Counted from the first letter of the stretch, positions 1-9,215 are shown. The stretch: DNA of 64,000 nucleotides from Nocardiopsis sp. YSL2 (GCF_030555055.1 NZ_JAMOAO010000001.1:2728001-2792000), one strand, 5' to 3'. Notes: generated by a model not told the origin, from the letters alone. Program-made: numbers and translations.

Positions 1-393
1 GCCCGGCTCAGCGAACTGGTCGACCGCTTGCCTGAGGGGATGAACAGCGCCATCGGCCACCGGGGCGTGACCATCTCCGGCGGCGAGAGGCAGCGCGTGG
101 CCATCGCCCGCGCCCTGCTGCGCGACCCCCGGCTGCTGCTCATGGACGAGGCGACCTCACAACTGGACGCGGCCAACGAGGGCGCGCTCAAGGCAGTCAT
201 GCTGGAGGCGGCCCGGCACACCAACGTGATCGTGGTCGCCCACAGGCTATCCACGGTCACCAATGCGGACCGGATCGTGGTGATGGACGCGGGCCGGGTG
301 CGCGCGGTGGGCACCCACGCCGAGTTGGTGACCGGGGACGAGCTGTACCGGGACCTGGCCGCCGGACAGCTCCTGGCCACCGAACGGCTCTGA
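1..393 (+). CDS. ABC exporter, C-terminal nucleotide-binding end (5' partial)
   Basis: The reading frame is open from base 1, so the gene starts left of the window. The visible 130 residues are the second half of an ABC ATPase domain: signature region [14 protein letters not shown], Walker [13 protein letters not shown], the H-loop in VVAHRLSTV, and the usual tail about the regulator reading '[14 protein letters not shown]'. This form ([14 protein letters not shown]) is typical of exporters in which permease and ATPase are fused, such as lantibiotic or multidrug exporters. It runs toward the lanthipeptide locus, so it could export or protect against the product, but that is inference from position only. 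Confidence 0.85.
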   Translation, partial: ARLSELVDRLPEGMNSAIGHRGVTISGGERQRVAIARALLRDPRLLLMDEATSQLDAANEGALKAVMLEAARHTNVIVVAHRLSTVTNADRIVVMDAGRVRAVGTHAELVTGDELYRDLAAGQLLATERL

Positions 394-625
394 GAGCCCG
401 TCCCGGGTGTGCATGTCCTGATCCTGGGAGTTCCGCGTTCGAGCGCGCGTTCCGGGATCCCGCCCCACGGCTGCGCGTATCGCGGTATCCGTCATTTCGT
501 GATCGAACGACGCCACCCGACCTGACGAAAGTCAGGGCCGTGCCCGGTCGGTCGGCACTGTCGGCGGAGTGCTGTCGCTACTTAGCGTGGTCATGATGAG
601 ACGACCACGACGGGAAAGCGGCGAT

Positions 626-1372
626 ATGGGCACGCCCACGAGGCAGCGCGGATACACACTTCAGGCGGTCCACCTGGTCAAACAGTATGGCGAGGGTCCC
701 ACCTCCGTCACCGCCGTCGCCGGCGTGGAGCTCGGCTTCTCCCGTGGGGAGTTCACCGCGGTAATGGGGCCGTCCGGGTCCGGTAAGTCCACCCTCATGC
801 ACCTGTTGGCGGGGTTGGACACGCCCACCAGCGGGCGGGTGGTGGTCGAGGGCCGAGACCTGTCCCAGCTCACCGACAAGGAGCTCACCGTTCTGCGGCG
901 CGAGCGGATCGGCTTCGTCTTTCAGGCCTTCAACCTGTTGCCCACCCTCACCGCGGAGCAGAACATCCTGCTCCCGCTCAAGCTCTCCGGCCGACGCCCG
1001 GACCAGGCCTTCTTCGCTGAGGTAGTGCGTTCCCTGCGCCTCGGCGACCGGCTCGGGCACCGTCCTGGCGAGCTGTCGGGCGGGCAACAGCAAAGAGTCG
1101 CGGTCGCGCGTGCCCTGCTCACGCGGCCCGCCGTTGTCTTCGCCGACGAGCCGACCGGGGCCCTTGACGTCTCCACCGGCCGTGAACTGCTCGAACGTTT
1201 GCGTGTGGCCTGCGTCGAACTGGGCCAGACCATCGTCATGGTCACCCACGACCCGGTCGCGGCGACCTACGCGGACCGTGTCGTGCTGATGTCCGATGGT
1301 GTGCTGCACGGCACCATCGACCATCCCACCACTCAAGAGGTCCTCACAGCCATGACCCGGGCGGAGGGCTGA
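626..1372 (+). CDS. MacB/LolD-type ABC transporter ATPase
   Basis: ATPase of about 248 residues. Visible motifs: Walker A GPSGSGKST, Q-loop FVFQAFNLLPTLTAEQN, signature LSGGQQQRVAVARAL, Walker B VVFADEPTGALD and the H-loop MVTHDP. This is the set expected of ATPases that partner FtsX-type permeases (lipoprotein release, antimicrobial-peptide resistance). I chose the ATG at 626 because GGGAAAG lies 7 bases upstream; a GTG at 569 in the same frame is possible but adds an unconserved tail. It overlaps the next gene by one base (TGATG), so the two are translationally coupled. Possible role in lantibiotic self-protection is inferred from the neighbouring lanA/lanM genes. Confidence 0.9.
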   Translation: MGTPTRQRGYTLQAVHLVKQYGEGPTSVTAVAGVELGFSRGEFTAVMGPSGSGKSTLMHLLAGLDTPTSGRVVVEGRDLSQLTDKELTVLRRERIGFVFQAFNLLPTLTAEQNILLPLKLSGRRPDQAFFAEVVRSLRLGDRLGHRPGELSGGQQQRVAVARALLTRPAVVFADEPTGALDVSTGRELLERLRVACVELGQTIVMVTHDPVAATYADRVVLMSDGVLHGTIDHPTTQEVLTAMTRAEG

Positions 1373-3816
1373 TGCTCGGCTACGCCTGGGCGCAGATTCG
1401 CGCCTACCCGGTCCGGCTGACGGCCGTCTTGTTGGCGATCGTTCTGGGTACGACATTCCTCGCGGCCACGGCCGTGTTCACCTCTACCTCCGCCGCGGGG
1501 CTGCGGGCGGTGGCCGCTGCCCCGCTCTCCGCGGCCGACGTGGTCGTCGATCTGGATCCGGAGGCCGCTGATCCCGGACCGGAGTGGCCGGACCTGGTCG
1601 CCGACCACCCCGACGTGGCAGTCGTCGCCCCCTACCATGCCCGCACCGTCGAACTGCTCACGGACGACCAGCGGGCCACGACCAACGTCTACAGCATCGC
1701 GGCCGAGCCCGAGCTGCGCTGGTTCGACCTGGAGGAGGGTGTCTGGCCCTCGGCGACCGACGAGATCATCGCCGATTCCACGACCCTGGAAGCGGCGGGC
1801 CTTGCTATCGGGGACACTGTGCGGCTCGTCCCCTCGGAAGGCGAGGAATCCCGGGTCACCGTGGTCGGCGCCGTGGAACTGGGCTTCCAGCCGCTGACAG
1901 GGGTCCAGTACCAGTTCTATGCCTCCGAGGCGTACTTCGCGGGGGACACGCCCGTCAGCGCCCTGGGCCGTGTCGCCGACGGCGCATCCGCTTCCGCGAC
2001 GGCGGCGGACCTGACGGCTTCCCTGCCTGAGGGCCTGGGCGCCATGACGGCCGAGGAACAGGCCGACTTGGCGGCCGACCGGTTCGCGGGCGGCTCCCAA
2101 CAGCTGGAGCTGATCCTTCTCGCATTCGCACTCATCGCCCTACTCGCGGCGGCGATGGTCATCACCAACACCTTCACCATCCTGCTCGCCCAGCGCCGCA
2201 GGGACACTGCTCTGCTGCGGCTGGTCGGGGCGGACCGTGCACAGGTGCGCAACCTGGTCGTCACCGAGTCCCTGATCACGGGTTCGGCGGGTTCGCTTCT
2301 TGGAGTGGCCACGGGAGTGGGCGTCGGATACGCGGCGGCCTCGATGATGGGGCTCACCGGCGGCGGCCTGGACGTCAACTTGCCGGCCCTGGGCGGAGCG
2401 TTCCTGGTCGGTGTGGGAACGACCGTGTGCGCGGCGTGGTTGCCTGCTCGCCGGGCCGCCGCGACGGCGCCGGTGGAGGCCCTGCGCTCGGCCCCTCTGC
2501 AGGGCTATCCCCGCTTCGGCGTGGTTCAGGTCGTGGGCGCAGCGGTCGCGCTGGTCGGTGTGGCGGCGATGGGTGTGGGAGCGGCGGCCGGTTCTCTGCC
2601 GCTGGCCATCGGCGGTGGATTTGTCGGGGCGATCGGCCTGCTCGTGGTACTGCGGTCCGCGATCTCCGGACTCATCAGGGTGGTCGATCCGTTGCTGCGC
2701 CGGATGGGTGGCATCGCGGAGCTGGCCGGGGCCAATCTTCAGCGCAACCTCGGCCGGGCGGCCACAGCCACGCTCGCGCTGGTGCTGGGGCTCGGCCTGA
2801 TCACCGCTTTGACCACGGCCGCCGCCACCGGCCGGGCGACCATCGACAGCGATCTGCGCGACCGGTACCCGGTGGACGTGAGCGCCCGTGTGGACTCCGG
2901 CTCGGTCGGCCCGGGCACCGTCGAGATGGTCGCGGAGATCGACTCCCTGGACATGGTCGAGGCGGTGCGCACCGCCGAGGTGGAGATCGGTGAACTCGGT
3001 GCGCAGACTCTGGTCGGGATCTCCCCGGATATGGCTCGGGCGGCCGGAGCCGACGAGCTGGACGAGGGCGGCACGGGATTCCCGGTGATGCTCGTGTCCG
3101 GAGACCAGCTGGCAGTGCTTGGCGCTGAGTCAGGGCGGGATGTGGACTTGGTCGTCGGAGAGGTCGACCAGACCTTTACCGTGGTGTCGTCCAACCTGGC
3201 CACCGCTTCGGGAGAGGTCGCCCCCGTGGTCCTTGACGATGTCATGGATTCCCTGGGTACGGACACGGACCAGGGGATGGTGTGGGGTGTGGCCGGGCCC
3301 GAGACCGATCGCGATGAGCTTGCCGACCGGATGACCCAGGTCGCCGGGGCCGATCCCGATATCGCTCTCAGCGGTGCGCTGAGCGAGCGGCGCGATATCA
3401 CCGAGGTGCTGGACATCCTGGTCAACTTGTCCCTGGCAATGCTGTTCATCACCGTGGTGATCGCGATCATCGGCGTGACGAACACCTTGGGGCTGTCCGT
3501 TCTGGAACGCACCCGGGAGTCGGCCCTGCTCAGGGCGCTGGGGCTGACCAGATCCGGGCTGCGGGGCACGCTCGCGGTCGAGGCGATGGTGATCGCGTCC
3601 CTGGGTGCTCTGCTGGGCATCCTCATCGGGGTGCCGTACGGGCTGGTCGGTGTGGACGCCATCGTGGGGGCCACCGCACCCCTGGTGGTCTCCGTGCCCT
3701 GGGCCACCCTGGGACTGGTTCTGCTCGCAGCCCTGGCCATCGGGATCGCCGCGACGGTGTTCCCGGCGCATCGAGCCGCCCGTGTCGCGCCGGCCGAAGG
3801 GCTCAGCGGTGACTGA
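1372..3816 (+). CDS. FtsX-family ABC permease with two FtsX domains
   Basis: Permease of 814 residues. An N-terminal membrane segment is followed by an extracytoplasmic region, three membrane segments near residues 240-370, a second copy with a segment near 460, another extracytoplasmic region, and three segments near 690-800. Both copies end in the family's 'PARRAA..PVEALR' / 'PAHRAARVAPAEGL' tail. This duplicated architecture is usual for actinobacterial MacB-like permeases. It starts at ATG overlapping the stop of the ATPase gene and certainly forms a complex with it at the cytoplasmic membrane. Substrate unknown; antimicrobial peptide or lipid is the usual guess for this family. Confidence 0.9.
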   Translation: MLGYAWAQIRAYPVRLTAVLLAIVLGTTFLAATAVFTSTSAAGLRAVAAAPLSAADVVVDLDPEAADPGPEWPDLVADHPDVAVVAPYHARTVELLTDDQRATTNVYSIAAEPELRWFDLEEGVWPSATDEIIADSTTLEAAGLAIGDTVRLVPSEGEESRVTVVGAVELGFQPLTGVQYQFYASEAYFAGDTPVSALGRVADGASASATAADLTASLPEGLGAMTAEEQADLAADRFAGGSQQLELILLAFALIALLAAAMVITNTFTILLAQRRRDTALLRLVGADRAQVRNLVVTESLITGSAGSLLGVATGVGVGYAAASMMGLTGGGLDVNLPALGGAFLVGVGTTVCAAWLPARRAAATAPVEALRSAPLQGYPRFGVVQVVGAAVALVGVAAMGVGAAAGSLPLAIGGGFVGAIGLLVVLRSAISGLIRVVDPLLRRMGGIAELAGANLQRNLGRAATATLALVLGLGLITALTTAAATGRATIDSDLRDRYPVDVSARVDSGSVGPGTVEMVAEIDSLDMVEAVRTAEVEIGELGAQTLVGISPDMARAAGADELDEGGTGFPVMLVSGDQLAVLGAESGRDVDLVVGEVDQTFTVVSSNLATASGEVAPVVLDDVMDSLGTDTDQGMVWGVAGPETDRDELADRMTQVAGADPDIALSGALSERRDITEVLDILVNLSLAMLFITVVIAIIGVTNTLGLSVLERTRESALLRALGLTRSGLRGTLAVEAMVIASLGALLGILIGVPYGLVGVDAIVGATAPLVVSVPWATLGLVLLAALAIGIAATVFPAHRAARVAPAEGLSGD

Positions 3817-3824
3817 GGCGACCG

Positions 3825-3868
3825 GGCGGTCCAGTGCTTTGACGGGCTTGCCCGAGGCACTGGCCGCC
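3825..3868. terminator. bidirectional hairpin between convergent genes
   Basis: Nested inverted repeat: GGCGG-CCAGTGC pairs with GCACTGG-CGCC with one mismatch, and inside it CGGGC pairs with GCCCG around a TT loop. It sits in the short gap between the stops of the FtsX permease (plus) and lanM (minus). No T tract follows, as is common in high-GC actinomycetes. Confidence 0.6.
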
Positions 3869-3871
3869 GCC

Positions 3872-6800
3872 TCACCGCTGCCGGGGTCCCTCCAGGTGGA
3901 GAACCGACGGGACGACAGCCGGTTCGGCCATGCGCAGGAGCCCCAGGACGAACCCCGCCGAGCCGAGCATCAGGCCAGGGGAAGGCGCACGGGTCCCGGC
4001 GATGCCGTCCTCGGCCTTGCCCTGTTCGAACCGCTCGAGGATCGTTCGGTCCAGCTGTCCCAGGGCGGCGCGGGCCCGCGCCGAGTGCCCGGACATCAGG
4101 GAGAGGAACTCACGGGCACCCAGGGTGCCGTGGCACAGCGAGTCGTTGGGGGGAACACCGCGGTCCAGGGCGACCTCGACCGCCAGTTCGGCCTCGGCTG
4201 CCAAGTCGGAGTCGGGCACCACCCGGTGCGCAAGCTCACGGCTCAGCCCGATACCGAGGGCACCGTGGCACCACTGGACAGGGAAGGCGGCTTGTCCCCG
4301 TACCTCCCGGCGCAGATCGGGCCAGGAACCGACGTCGGGGTTGAAGTTCTTCCGGTCCACGGCCAGGGCCCGGAGCCCGGCCTCCATCAGCGTGTCGTCG
4401 CCGCCCGCGGCTCCGACCTCCACCAGAGCCCAGCCGATTCCGGAGGCACCATGCGCGAATCCGCCCAGGACACCGCCGTCGATGTCGGTCGGCCAGCCCA
4501 GTGCCTCGCCGTCCTCCTGGCCCCGCCCCGCGACGATACGGGCGACCCGCAGCGCGGCGGTCAGGGTGCGTTCGTCACCCGTGTACTCGAACAGGCGCAG
4601 GCACACCACGGCCGCGCCCGAGGCCCCGGCTGCCAGGTCGTGGTAAGTGTCGCGTTCGGCCAGACGCACGATGGTGTCCACACCGCCCTTCAGGAGGCGG
4701 TCGATCCGGGAGTCGCCGCCGACGGCGGCGGACAGGTGGGCCAAGGCGTACAGGGCGCCCGCGTAGCCGCTGTAGGCGCCCATCGCGTCCGAAACGGGCG
4801 CCGCTCCGGCGTTGGTGTCCTCGACGAAGGCCATCACCGGTCGGGCGCACAGCCAAGCGGTGTCCAACAAAGCCGGATCGGGGGCGTCGGGGGAACCGAG
4901 AGCCAAGGCCGCGCCGACGTGGGTCAGGGTCAGTCCGGACAGCCCCTCGAACAGCATCGGGGACAGAGGCCGGTACTCGAAGCCGGCGCCGCTGAACGAG
5001 GCGGGACTGATCCCGATCCAGGTGCAGTCACGCCCCGAGGAGCCGTCCACCCGGGAGGCATCCAACCTCGCCAGGACGGTTCGCGCAGCGGCCAGGGCCC
5101 GTTCACGGAGTGCCTCGGGCTCGGGACCAGGGGTCAGGGCGACCGGTTGGAGCCGGCCCCGGCCGTGTCCGTCCGCGGCCAGGGTCGACATTGCCTCGCG
5201 GATGGTGGACACCTGCCGGATCAGGTCAGGCTCGTCCATGCCCGCTACCCGTTCACGCAGCGCCGAGGCCGCGGTCGCGGTGAAGTAGGCCTCGTCCACC
5301 ACACCCTCGCCGTCCAAGAGGGAGATCCCCTCCACGGAAGCGTCGAAGCGGGGCACGTCGTGCCGCAGGAGCTGACGGATTTCGGAGGCCACGCCGGCGC
5401 GAACCGTGGGCTGACCGCTCGTGGTCGCCCACAGACGGTCGAACAGGTGCTCGCGGTCGACGCCGTCACCGAGGTGACGAGGGTGCGTGCTCTCGTACAG
5501 CAGCCTGCCGTACAACCTGGTGGGACGCAGTAGGTGGCGGGCCCGCAACCAGGACAGGTGCCCAAGGGCGGAGATGAAGCCGTCGGGGTCGGCGGAGATC
5601 AGGCCGCGGGCTCGCGTGAACCCGTCGACGATGTCCTCGGTGTGGTGTTCGGGTCGCAGCCCTTGCGGGTCGCCCGGCAGGTTCGCGGAGGGCCGCATCC
5701 GACCCGTGCCCTGGCCGACCGACATCCGGTCGGTGCTGTAGTCGACCAGGGTGGGAACAGTGATCTCCACGGATTCGAGGCCGCCGGCGACGACGCTGAT
5801 GTCCGCTGTGGTACCACCCTGGCCGTTTCCCGAGCGCATCGGCAGGAACCCGACGCCCAGCACGCTGCGGTTGAGCAGGTCGCGGGCACGTGCGAATGCG
5901 CTCGCCGATGGATCGGCCACTTCGCGGTTCTGCAGGAGGGCCTCCAAATCCACGACGACGCTATGGATACCGGAGGCCACGGCGTTCTCCATGTGGATGT
6001 CGTTGGCCCCCAGGGCGTGTGTGAGGGCGAGTGCGGCGCCCACACCCCGATAGTGCTTGGCGAGGTCTTCCGGCGGGCAGGCGCTGTGCTCGACGAATTC
6101 GGTCCAGCCGTACCCGCCCCGGTCCACCACTCCCGGTGCCCGGACCAGCGGTCGGGTGGCGCGCTCGTTGAGGTGGTGCGCGGCGCGTTCGTACAGGGTG
6201 TCCATCCCGGTGCTGCGCGGCTTGTACACGACTCGTCCGCCGCAGGCGAAGGCGCCGATCGCGACGGTGCGCCCCTCGTCATGAGTGTCGCCGGAGTCCA
6301 TGGACAACGACACCATCGGGGTCTTGGGGCCGGTGATCCAGCCGCGCGCGGCCAACTCCGCCCGGTCCGAGTCCAGCCGGGTGAAGAGCTCGGTGGCGTG
6401 CCGGAGCCAGTCCCGCCGTGCCCGTACGAGCAGGCGCGCCAGCACGGGGTAGTCGGTGAACAGGCGGGTGAGGTACGCGGGGTCGGCGAGCAGGCGCTGG
6501 TCGAAGTCGGCATACCTCGCCTCGGGCGTGTCCCCACGCAGCTCACCGCTTTCACGTGCCCGGTGCAACTCGGTGACCAGGGTGCGCAGGGACAGAGCCA
6601 GGATCCGGGTGGCCAGAGACGAGCGCAGATCCCGTTCCAGACGGGAGCCGGGGGCCGGGAAGTCCACCGAATCCCGCAGGGCGCGGCGCATCTCGCGCAT
6701 GGCGGGTCCGGTGAATCGGGAGGTCAAGCCGGAGAACGGGGCTGGTGCGCAGGGGAGGCCGAAGACAACCGCTTCGTCGTCGTTCACCTCGTGGGCGCTG

Positions 6801-7069
6801 GTGATCACCTGTACGAGGTCCCGGGTCCAGTCGGGGAGTTCGGTCGTCGGGGTCGATGCACGTCGGGCCAGGGCTCGGGCGACGTCGCCCTCGGTGGTTC
6901 CGTGCGCGGCGAGGTAGCGATGGAAGGACTCCTCGTCGTGGAAGGCCTCGCGCTTCCACTCGTCCGGCGCCTCCCACAGCGCGGTGGTGTCGTCGTGCGC
7001 GACGGCGCGCAACCGCTCGGACAGGGACAGTGCGCGGTTGGCGATCTGGGCAATGACGTGCGAATCCAC
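3872..7069 (-). CDS. lanM: LanM class II lanthipeptide synthetase
   Basis: Bifunctional enzyme of 1065 residues that dehydrates Ser/Thr and forms (methyl)lanthionine rings in the LanA precursor. The N-terminal kinase-like dehydratase half contains 'VVYKPRSTGMDTLYE' and 'GANDIHMENAVASG...VVVDLEALL'. The C-terminal LanC-like cyclase half carries the zinc ligands in 'QWCHGALGIGL' (about residue 924) and 'SLCHGTLGAREF' (about residue 972). Length fits LanM (about 1000-1100). I chose the GTG at 7069 because AAGGAAA lies just upstream on the minus strand; the open frame extends 33 residues further but only with low-complexity Arg-rich sequence. It lies 123 bases downstream of lanA, separated by a strong hairpin. 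Confidence 0.95.
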   Translation of the reverse strand: MDSHVIAQIANRALSLSERLRAVAHDDTTALWEAPDEWKREAFHDEESFHRYLAAHGTTEGDVARALARRASTPTTELPDWTRDLVQVITSAHEVNDDEAVVFGLPCAPAPFSGLTSRFTGPAMREMRRALRDSVDFPAPGSRLERDLRSSLATRILALSLRTLVTELHRARESGELRGDTPEARYADFDQRLLADPAYLTRLFTDYPVLARLLVRARRDWLRHATELFTRLDSDRAELAARGWITGPKTPMVSLSMDSGDTHDEGRTVAIGAFACGGRVVYKPRSTGMDTLYERAAHHLNERATRPLVRAPGVVDRGGYGWTEFVEHSACPPEDLAKHYRGVGAALALTHALGANDIHMENAVASGIHSVVVDLEALLQNREVADPSASAFARARDLLNRSVLGVGFLPMRSGNGQGGTTADISVVAGGLESVEITVPTLVDYSTDRMSVGQGTGRMRPSANLPGDPQGLRPEHHTEDIVDGFTRARGLISADPDGFISALGHLSWLRARHLLRPTRLYGRLLYESTHPRHLGDGVDREHLFDRLWATTSGQPTVRAGVASEIRQLLRHDVPRFDASVEGISLLDGEGVVDEAYFTATAASALRERVAGMDEPDLIRQVSTIREAMSTLAADGHGRGRLQPVALTPGPEPEALRERALAAARTVLARLDASRVDGSSGRDCTWIGISPASFSGAGFEYRPLSPMLFEGLSGLTLTHVGAALALGSPDAPDPALLDTAWLCARPVMAFVEDTNAGAAPVSDAMGAYSGYAGALYALAHLSAAVGGDSRIDRLLKGGVDTIVRLAERDTYHDLAAGASGAAVVCLRLFEYTGDERTLTAALRVARIVAGRGQEDGEALGWPTDIDGGVLGGFAHGASGIGWALVEVGAAGGDDTLMEAGLRALAVDRKNFNPDVGSWPDLRREVRGQAAFPVQWCHGALGIGLSRELAHRVVPDSDLAAEAELAVEVALDRGVPPNDSLCHGTLGAREFLSLMSGHSARARAALGQLDRTILERFEQGKAEDGIAGTRAPSPGLMLGSAGFVLGLLRMAEPAVVPSVLHLEGPRQR

Positions 7070-7131
7070 GGTCGACCGTTTCCTTGGGAGGGTTCGTGGG
7101 CGGACCATTCGGGGCGTTCTCCCACGCGGGA

Positions 7132-7173
7132 GCGCGGTGCGCGCCCGGGACTGAGCCCGGACACGCACCGCGC
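7132..7173 (-). terminator. attenuator-like hairpin between lanA and lanM
   Basis: A perfect 10-bp stem GCGCGGTGCG / CGCACCGCGC (7132-7141 with 7164-7173) encloses a second 5-bp stem CCGGG/CCCGG. It lies just after the lanA stop, in the transcribed strand, and no T run follows. Lantibiotic operons often have such a structure, which limits read-through so that more precursor than synthetase is made. The functional role here is inferred. Confidence 0.65.
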
Positions 7174-7192
7174 CGTGGGGACGGGTCAGGTG

Positions 7193-7369
7193 CTACTGGC
7201 AGGCGCAGACGAGGGTGCCGCACTCGATGGTCAGGGAGCAGACCCAGCCGCTACTGCTGGCGTAGATCTCGTTCCCCTCGGCGATGAGGTCCTGGGCGAA
7301 CAGGTCGTCGGCCGGAGCGCCCGCCGGGTCGGTGCCGGCCTTGACGCGGTCCAGCATGGCGACAGTCAT
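7193..7369 (-). CDS. lanA: LanA precursor of an actagardine/michiganin-type lantibiotic
   Basis: Precursor of 58 residues: a 38-residue leader ending NEIYAS, then the predicted core [20 protein letters not shown]. As I recall it, actagardine is SSGWVCTLTIECGTVICAC and michiganin A is the same scaffold with an extra N-terminal Ser and a C-terminal Arg. All four ring cysteines (core 6, 12, 17, 19) and their partners (1, 7, 9, 14) are kept; position 7 is Ser instead of Thr, giving lanthionine rather than methyllanthionine in ring B, and there is a C-terminal Gln. The lipid II-binding ring motif TIEC is intact. AAAGGGA lies 7 bases before this ATG; an ATG at 7390, seven codons earlier, is an alternative. 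Cleavage could also fall after IYA, leaving one more Ser. Confidence 0.93.
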   Translation of the reverse strand: MTVAMLDRVKAGTDPAGAPADDLFAQDLIAEGNEIYASSSGWVCSLTIECGTLVCACQ

Positions 7370-7478
7370 GTTGTTCCCTTTCTTCTTCATCGGTCCTCAG
7401 GTGGGGTGATAAGCCCGAGAGGGCGTGAGCACAGATGGCTGAGAAATAGTGCTGACGTGATCATCTCGGGCAGGAATA

Positions 7479-7507
7479 AAGCTAGGAGCCAGGTGAGGGG
7501 GTGTCAA
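7479..7507 (-). promoter_or_regulatory. sigma-70-like promoter of lanA
   Basis: Reading the minus strand, TTGACA (7507-7502) and TAGCTT (7484-7479) are separated by exactly 17 bases. The start of transcription would be near 7472, giving a leader of about 100 bases to lanA. The -35 box is a perfect consensus, which suits a highly expressed precursor gene. Confidence 0.6.
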
Positions 7508-8070
7508 CCACTCGGGTCGTTCTCAAGGCGTGCTCAAGCGAGTGAATCCGAGCCAACGGGCGGTCTCGCCTGGGGAGACGTTCGCTAATCTCGGAGAGAT
7601 GTACCGATGTCCGGGATGGGCCATGGGCTGACCCTTGAGGATCTCCGTGGCGCGTGATAGTCGAACTCTTCGTGTCTCACGAATAGCTGGTTTAACCTGC
7701 AACTTTGATATGTCTTTGCTGGTCAGGGCATCGTTCTGTAGAAATTCTGGGAGTTGCTGAAGCCTGATCGATCCTCCGGTCGGAGCCCTTGCTTTGCATG
7801 GTGCAGGGGTCAAGTCAGTGGGGGTTGAGTGCGCTTGAAGTGCGCCTTTCGGTAGGAAGTCAACGACTGGTTCATGGCATTCGCCGGGTGAGTCTATGGA
7901 AGGCATGCCGTGGCCGTAAGAGGCATGCCATAAAACTCCTGTCCGAGGATATATGATCTCTGTTCATGGTTATTGAACTGATCAGTGAAGAGAATTTCGC
8001 ACCTTTTTTGCTAGCGTTCTCCGGGATGCGTGCCGGCCGGCTGGGCCGGGCGCCGGGCGAAGGGAGAGCC
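7508..8070. other. non-coding stretch of lower GC with twin palindromes
   Basis: No convincing gene is seen in this 563-base stretch between lanA and the methyltransferase; base composition is clearly less GC-rich than around it. GGCATGCC occurs at 7902-7909 and again at 7922-7929, exactly 20 bases apart (two helical turns), a layout that fits a dimeric regulator. A possible -10 box TATGAT (7952-7957) lies 9 bases before an in-frame ATG at 7966. Confidence 0.5.
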
Positions 8071-8835
8071 GTGGTGCAGGTCGACGACAACGGATATGGA
8101 CGCATGTTCGCGGACCATTACGACGAGGTCATGCCCAAGGACGCCGTGGCGGAGCAGACCGCCGACGTGTTGGCGGATCTGGCGCGGGGCCGCGGACCGG
8201 CTCTCGAACTTGGCGTCGGGACAGGCCGGATCGCTCTACCTCTGGCCCGGCGGATCGGCACCGTCGTCGGTGTGGACTTCTCCCAGGGCATGCTCGACCA
8301 GCTCGAACGTGACACCAAGTCCACGGGGGAGAACGTCCGCTCCGTTCTCGCCGACATGCGGGACTACGCCGATGGCAGGGCCTACCCGCTCGTCTACTGC
8401 GTCACAGGAACTCTTTCGGGCCTCACCGATCCTGAGGACCAGCGCCGCTCCGTCCTGGCCTGGGCCCGGCACCTCGCACCGGACGGACTCCTCGTCCTCG
8501 AGATGCAGAACCCCGAGGCGGTGGCCCTGATCCACGGTGACCGCACGATCGACACGGTCTTCCAGGCTCACCCCGACAACGGGACCGGAGTCCTCGTCAG
8601 CCGTGTCCTGGACACCGAGCGGAGCCTGTGGCGGGTTTCCAGCGCCTACTTCGGGGCTTCCGGCGTCAAGGTCTCGCAGGAGACCTGCCGTCTCACGCCC
8701 CCCGAGGAGCTGGACGGCCATGCGGCTGAGGCGGGACTGGAATCGTTGGCGCGGTTCGGCGACTGGCACCGCGGCCCTGTCGAACCTCACAGCGGCACGT
8801 ACATCAGCGTCTACCGCAGCTCCGCCGGCGGGTAA
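8071..8835 (+). CDS. class I SAM-dependent methyltransferase
   Basis: About 254 residues. The start of the fold 'YGRMFADHYDEVMPKD' is followed by the SAM-binding motif ALELGVGTGRIALPLA, the acidic end of strand 2 'VVGVDFSQGMLDQL', then 'VLADMRDY' and 'YPLVYCVTGTLSGL'. These mark a Rossmann-fold methyltransferase of the common Methyltransf_25/41 type; the substrate is unknown. I chose GTG at 8071 because GGGAGAG lies just before it. The frame is also open from an ATG at 7966, nine bases after a possible -10 box, so a longer leaderless version cannot be excluded. It lies upstream of the lantibiotic genes in divergent orientation, so tailoring of that peptide is possible but unsupported. Confidence 0.85.
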   Translation: MVQVDDNGYGRMFADHYDEVMPKDAVAEQTADVLADLARGRGPALELGVGTGRIALPLARRIGTVVGVDFSQGMLDQLERDTKSTGENVRSVLADMRDYADGRAYPLVYCVTGTLSGLTDPEDQRRSVLAWARHLAPDGLLVLEMQNPEAVALIHGDRTIDTVFQAHPDNGTGVLVSRVLDTERSLWRVSSAYFGASGVKVSQETCRLTPPEELDGHAAEAGLESLARFGDWHRGPVEPHSGTYISVYRSSAGG

Positions 8836-8995
8836 TCCGTCTTCGCGAGGTTGCTGTCCAGACGGGCGTCGCGCCTCACCGGCCAGGAGGCCGGGCCAAG
8901 CAGGGCCGAGATGAAGCCTGGCTTGGCGTTCAACCTCGGCCCGTGGCCCGGACATCGTTCAGGCCACGAGTCCGGCTGTCCCACACACACCACGA

Positions 8996-9215
8996 CGGCC
9001 TTCACGTGATCATGTGCATCGACCAAGAAAGACGTGAGAACACAGCAAAGGCCGTCACCACCGCCCGGGCCTGGGACCGAATGCACCCCCTGCTGACCCA
9101 CCGCGCGGCCTGGGCCGACCATCTCGGGGAGCTGGCGGTGATCGAGGGCACCCTGGTGCTGCTGCAGGTACAGGCGCTGCCCTCCCGGCGGGCTACCAAG
9201 CCGTTGTCATCGCCC
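8996..9215 (+). pseudogene. transposase fragment
   Basis: The translation around 'RAWDRMHPLLTHRAAWADH' followed by 'GELAVIEGTLVLLQVQALP' matches, from memory, a segment common in actinomycete transposases (usual form 'HPRLTHRGAW..H.GELPVIEGTLIRLQVE.LP'). Only this middle piece remains: there is no start, the conserved continuation 'PVWLW' is lost after 'ATKP', and no catalytic DDE core follows. It marks old insertion activity between the methyltransferase and the IS110 element. Confidence 0.55.

Noticed and set aside
3605..7588. Very long open frames on the plus strand opposite lanM (642 and 684 codons)
   Set aside because: They mirror lanM, which has full motifs and a ribosome site; the plus-strand frames have no domain and are an effect of GC-rich third codon positions.
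7523..7906. 127-codon minus-strand open frame upstream of lanA
   Set aside because: No ribosome site, no recognisable domain, composition unlike coding DNA here; it overlaps the twin palindromes and probable promoter.
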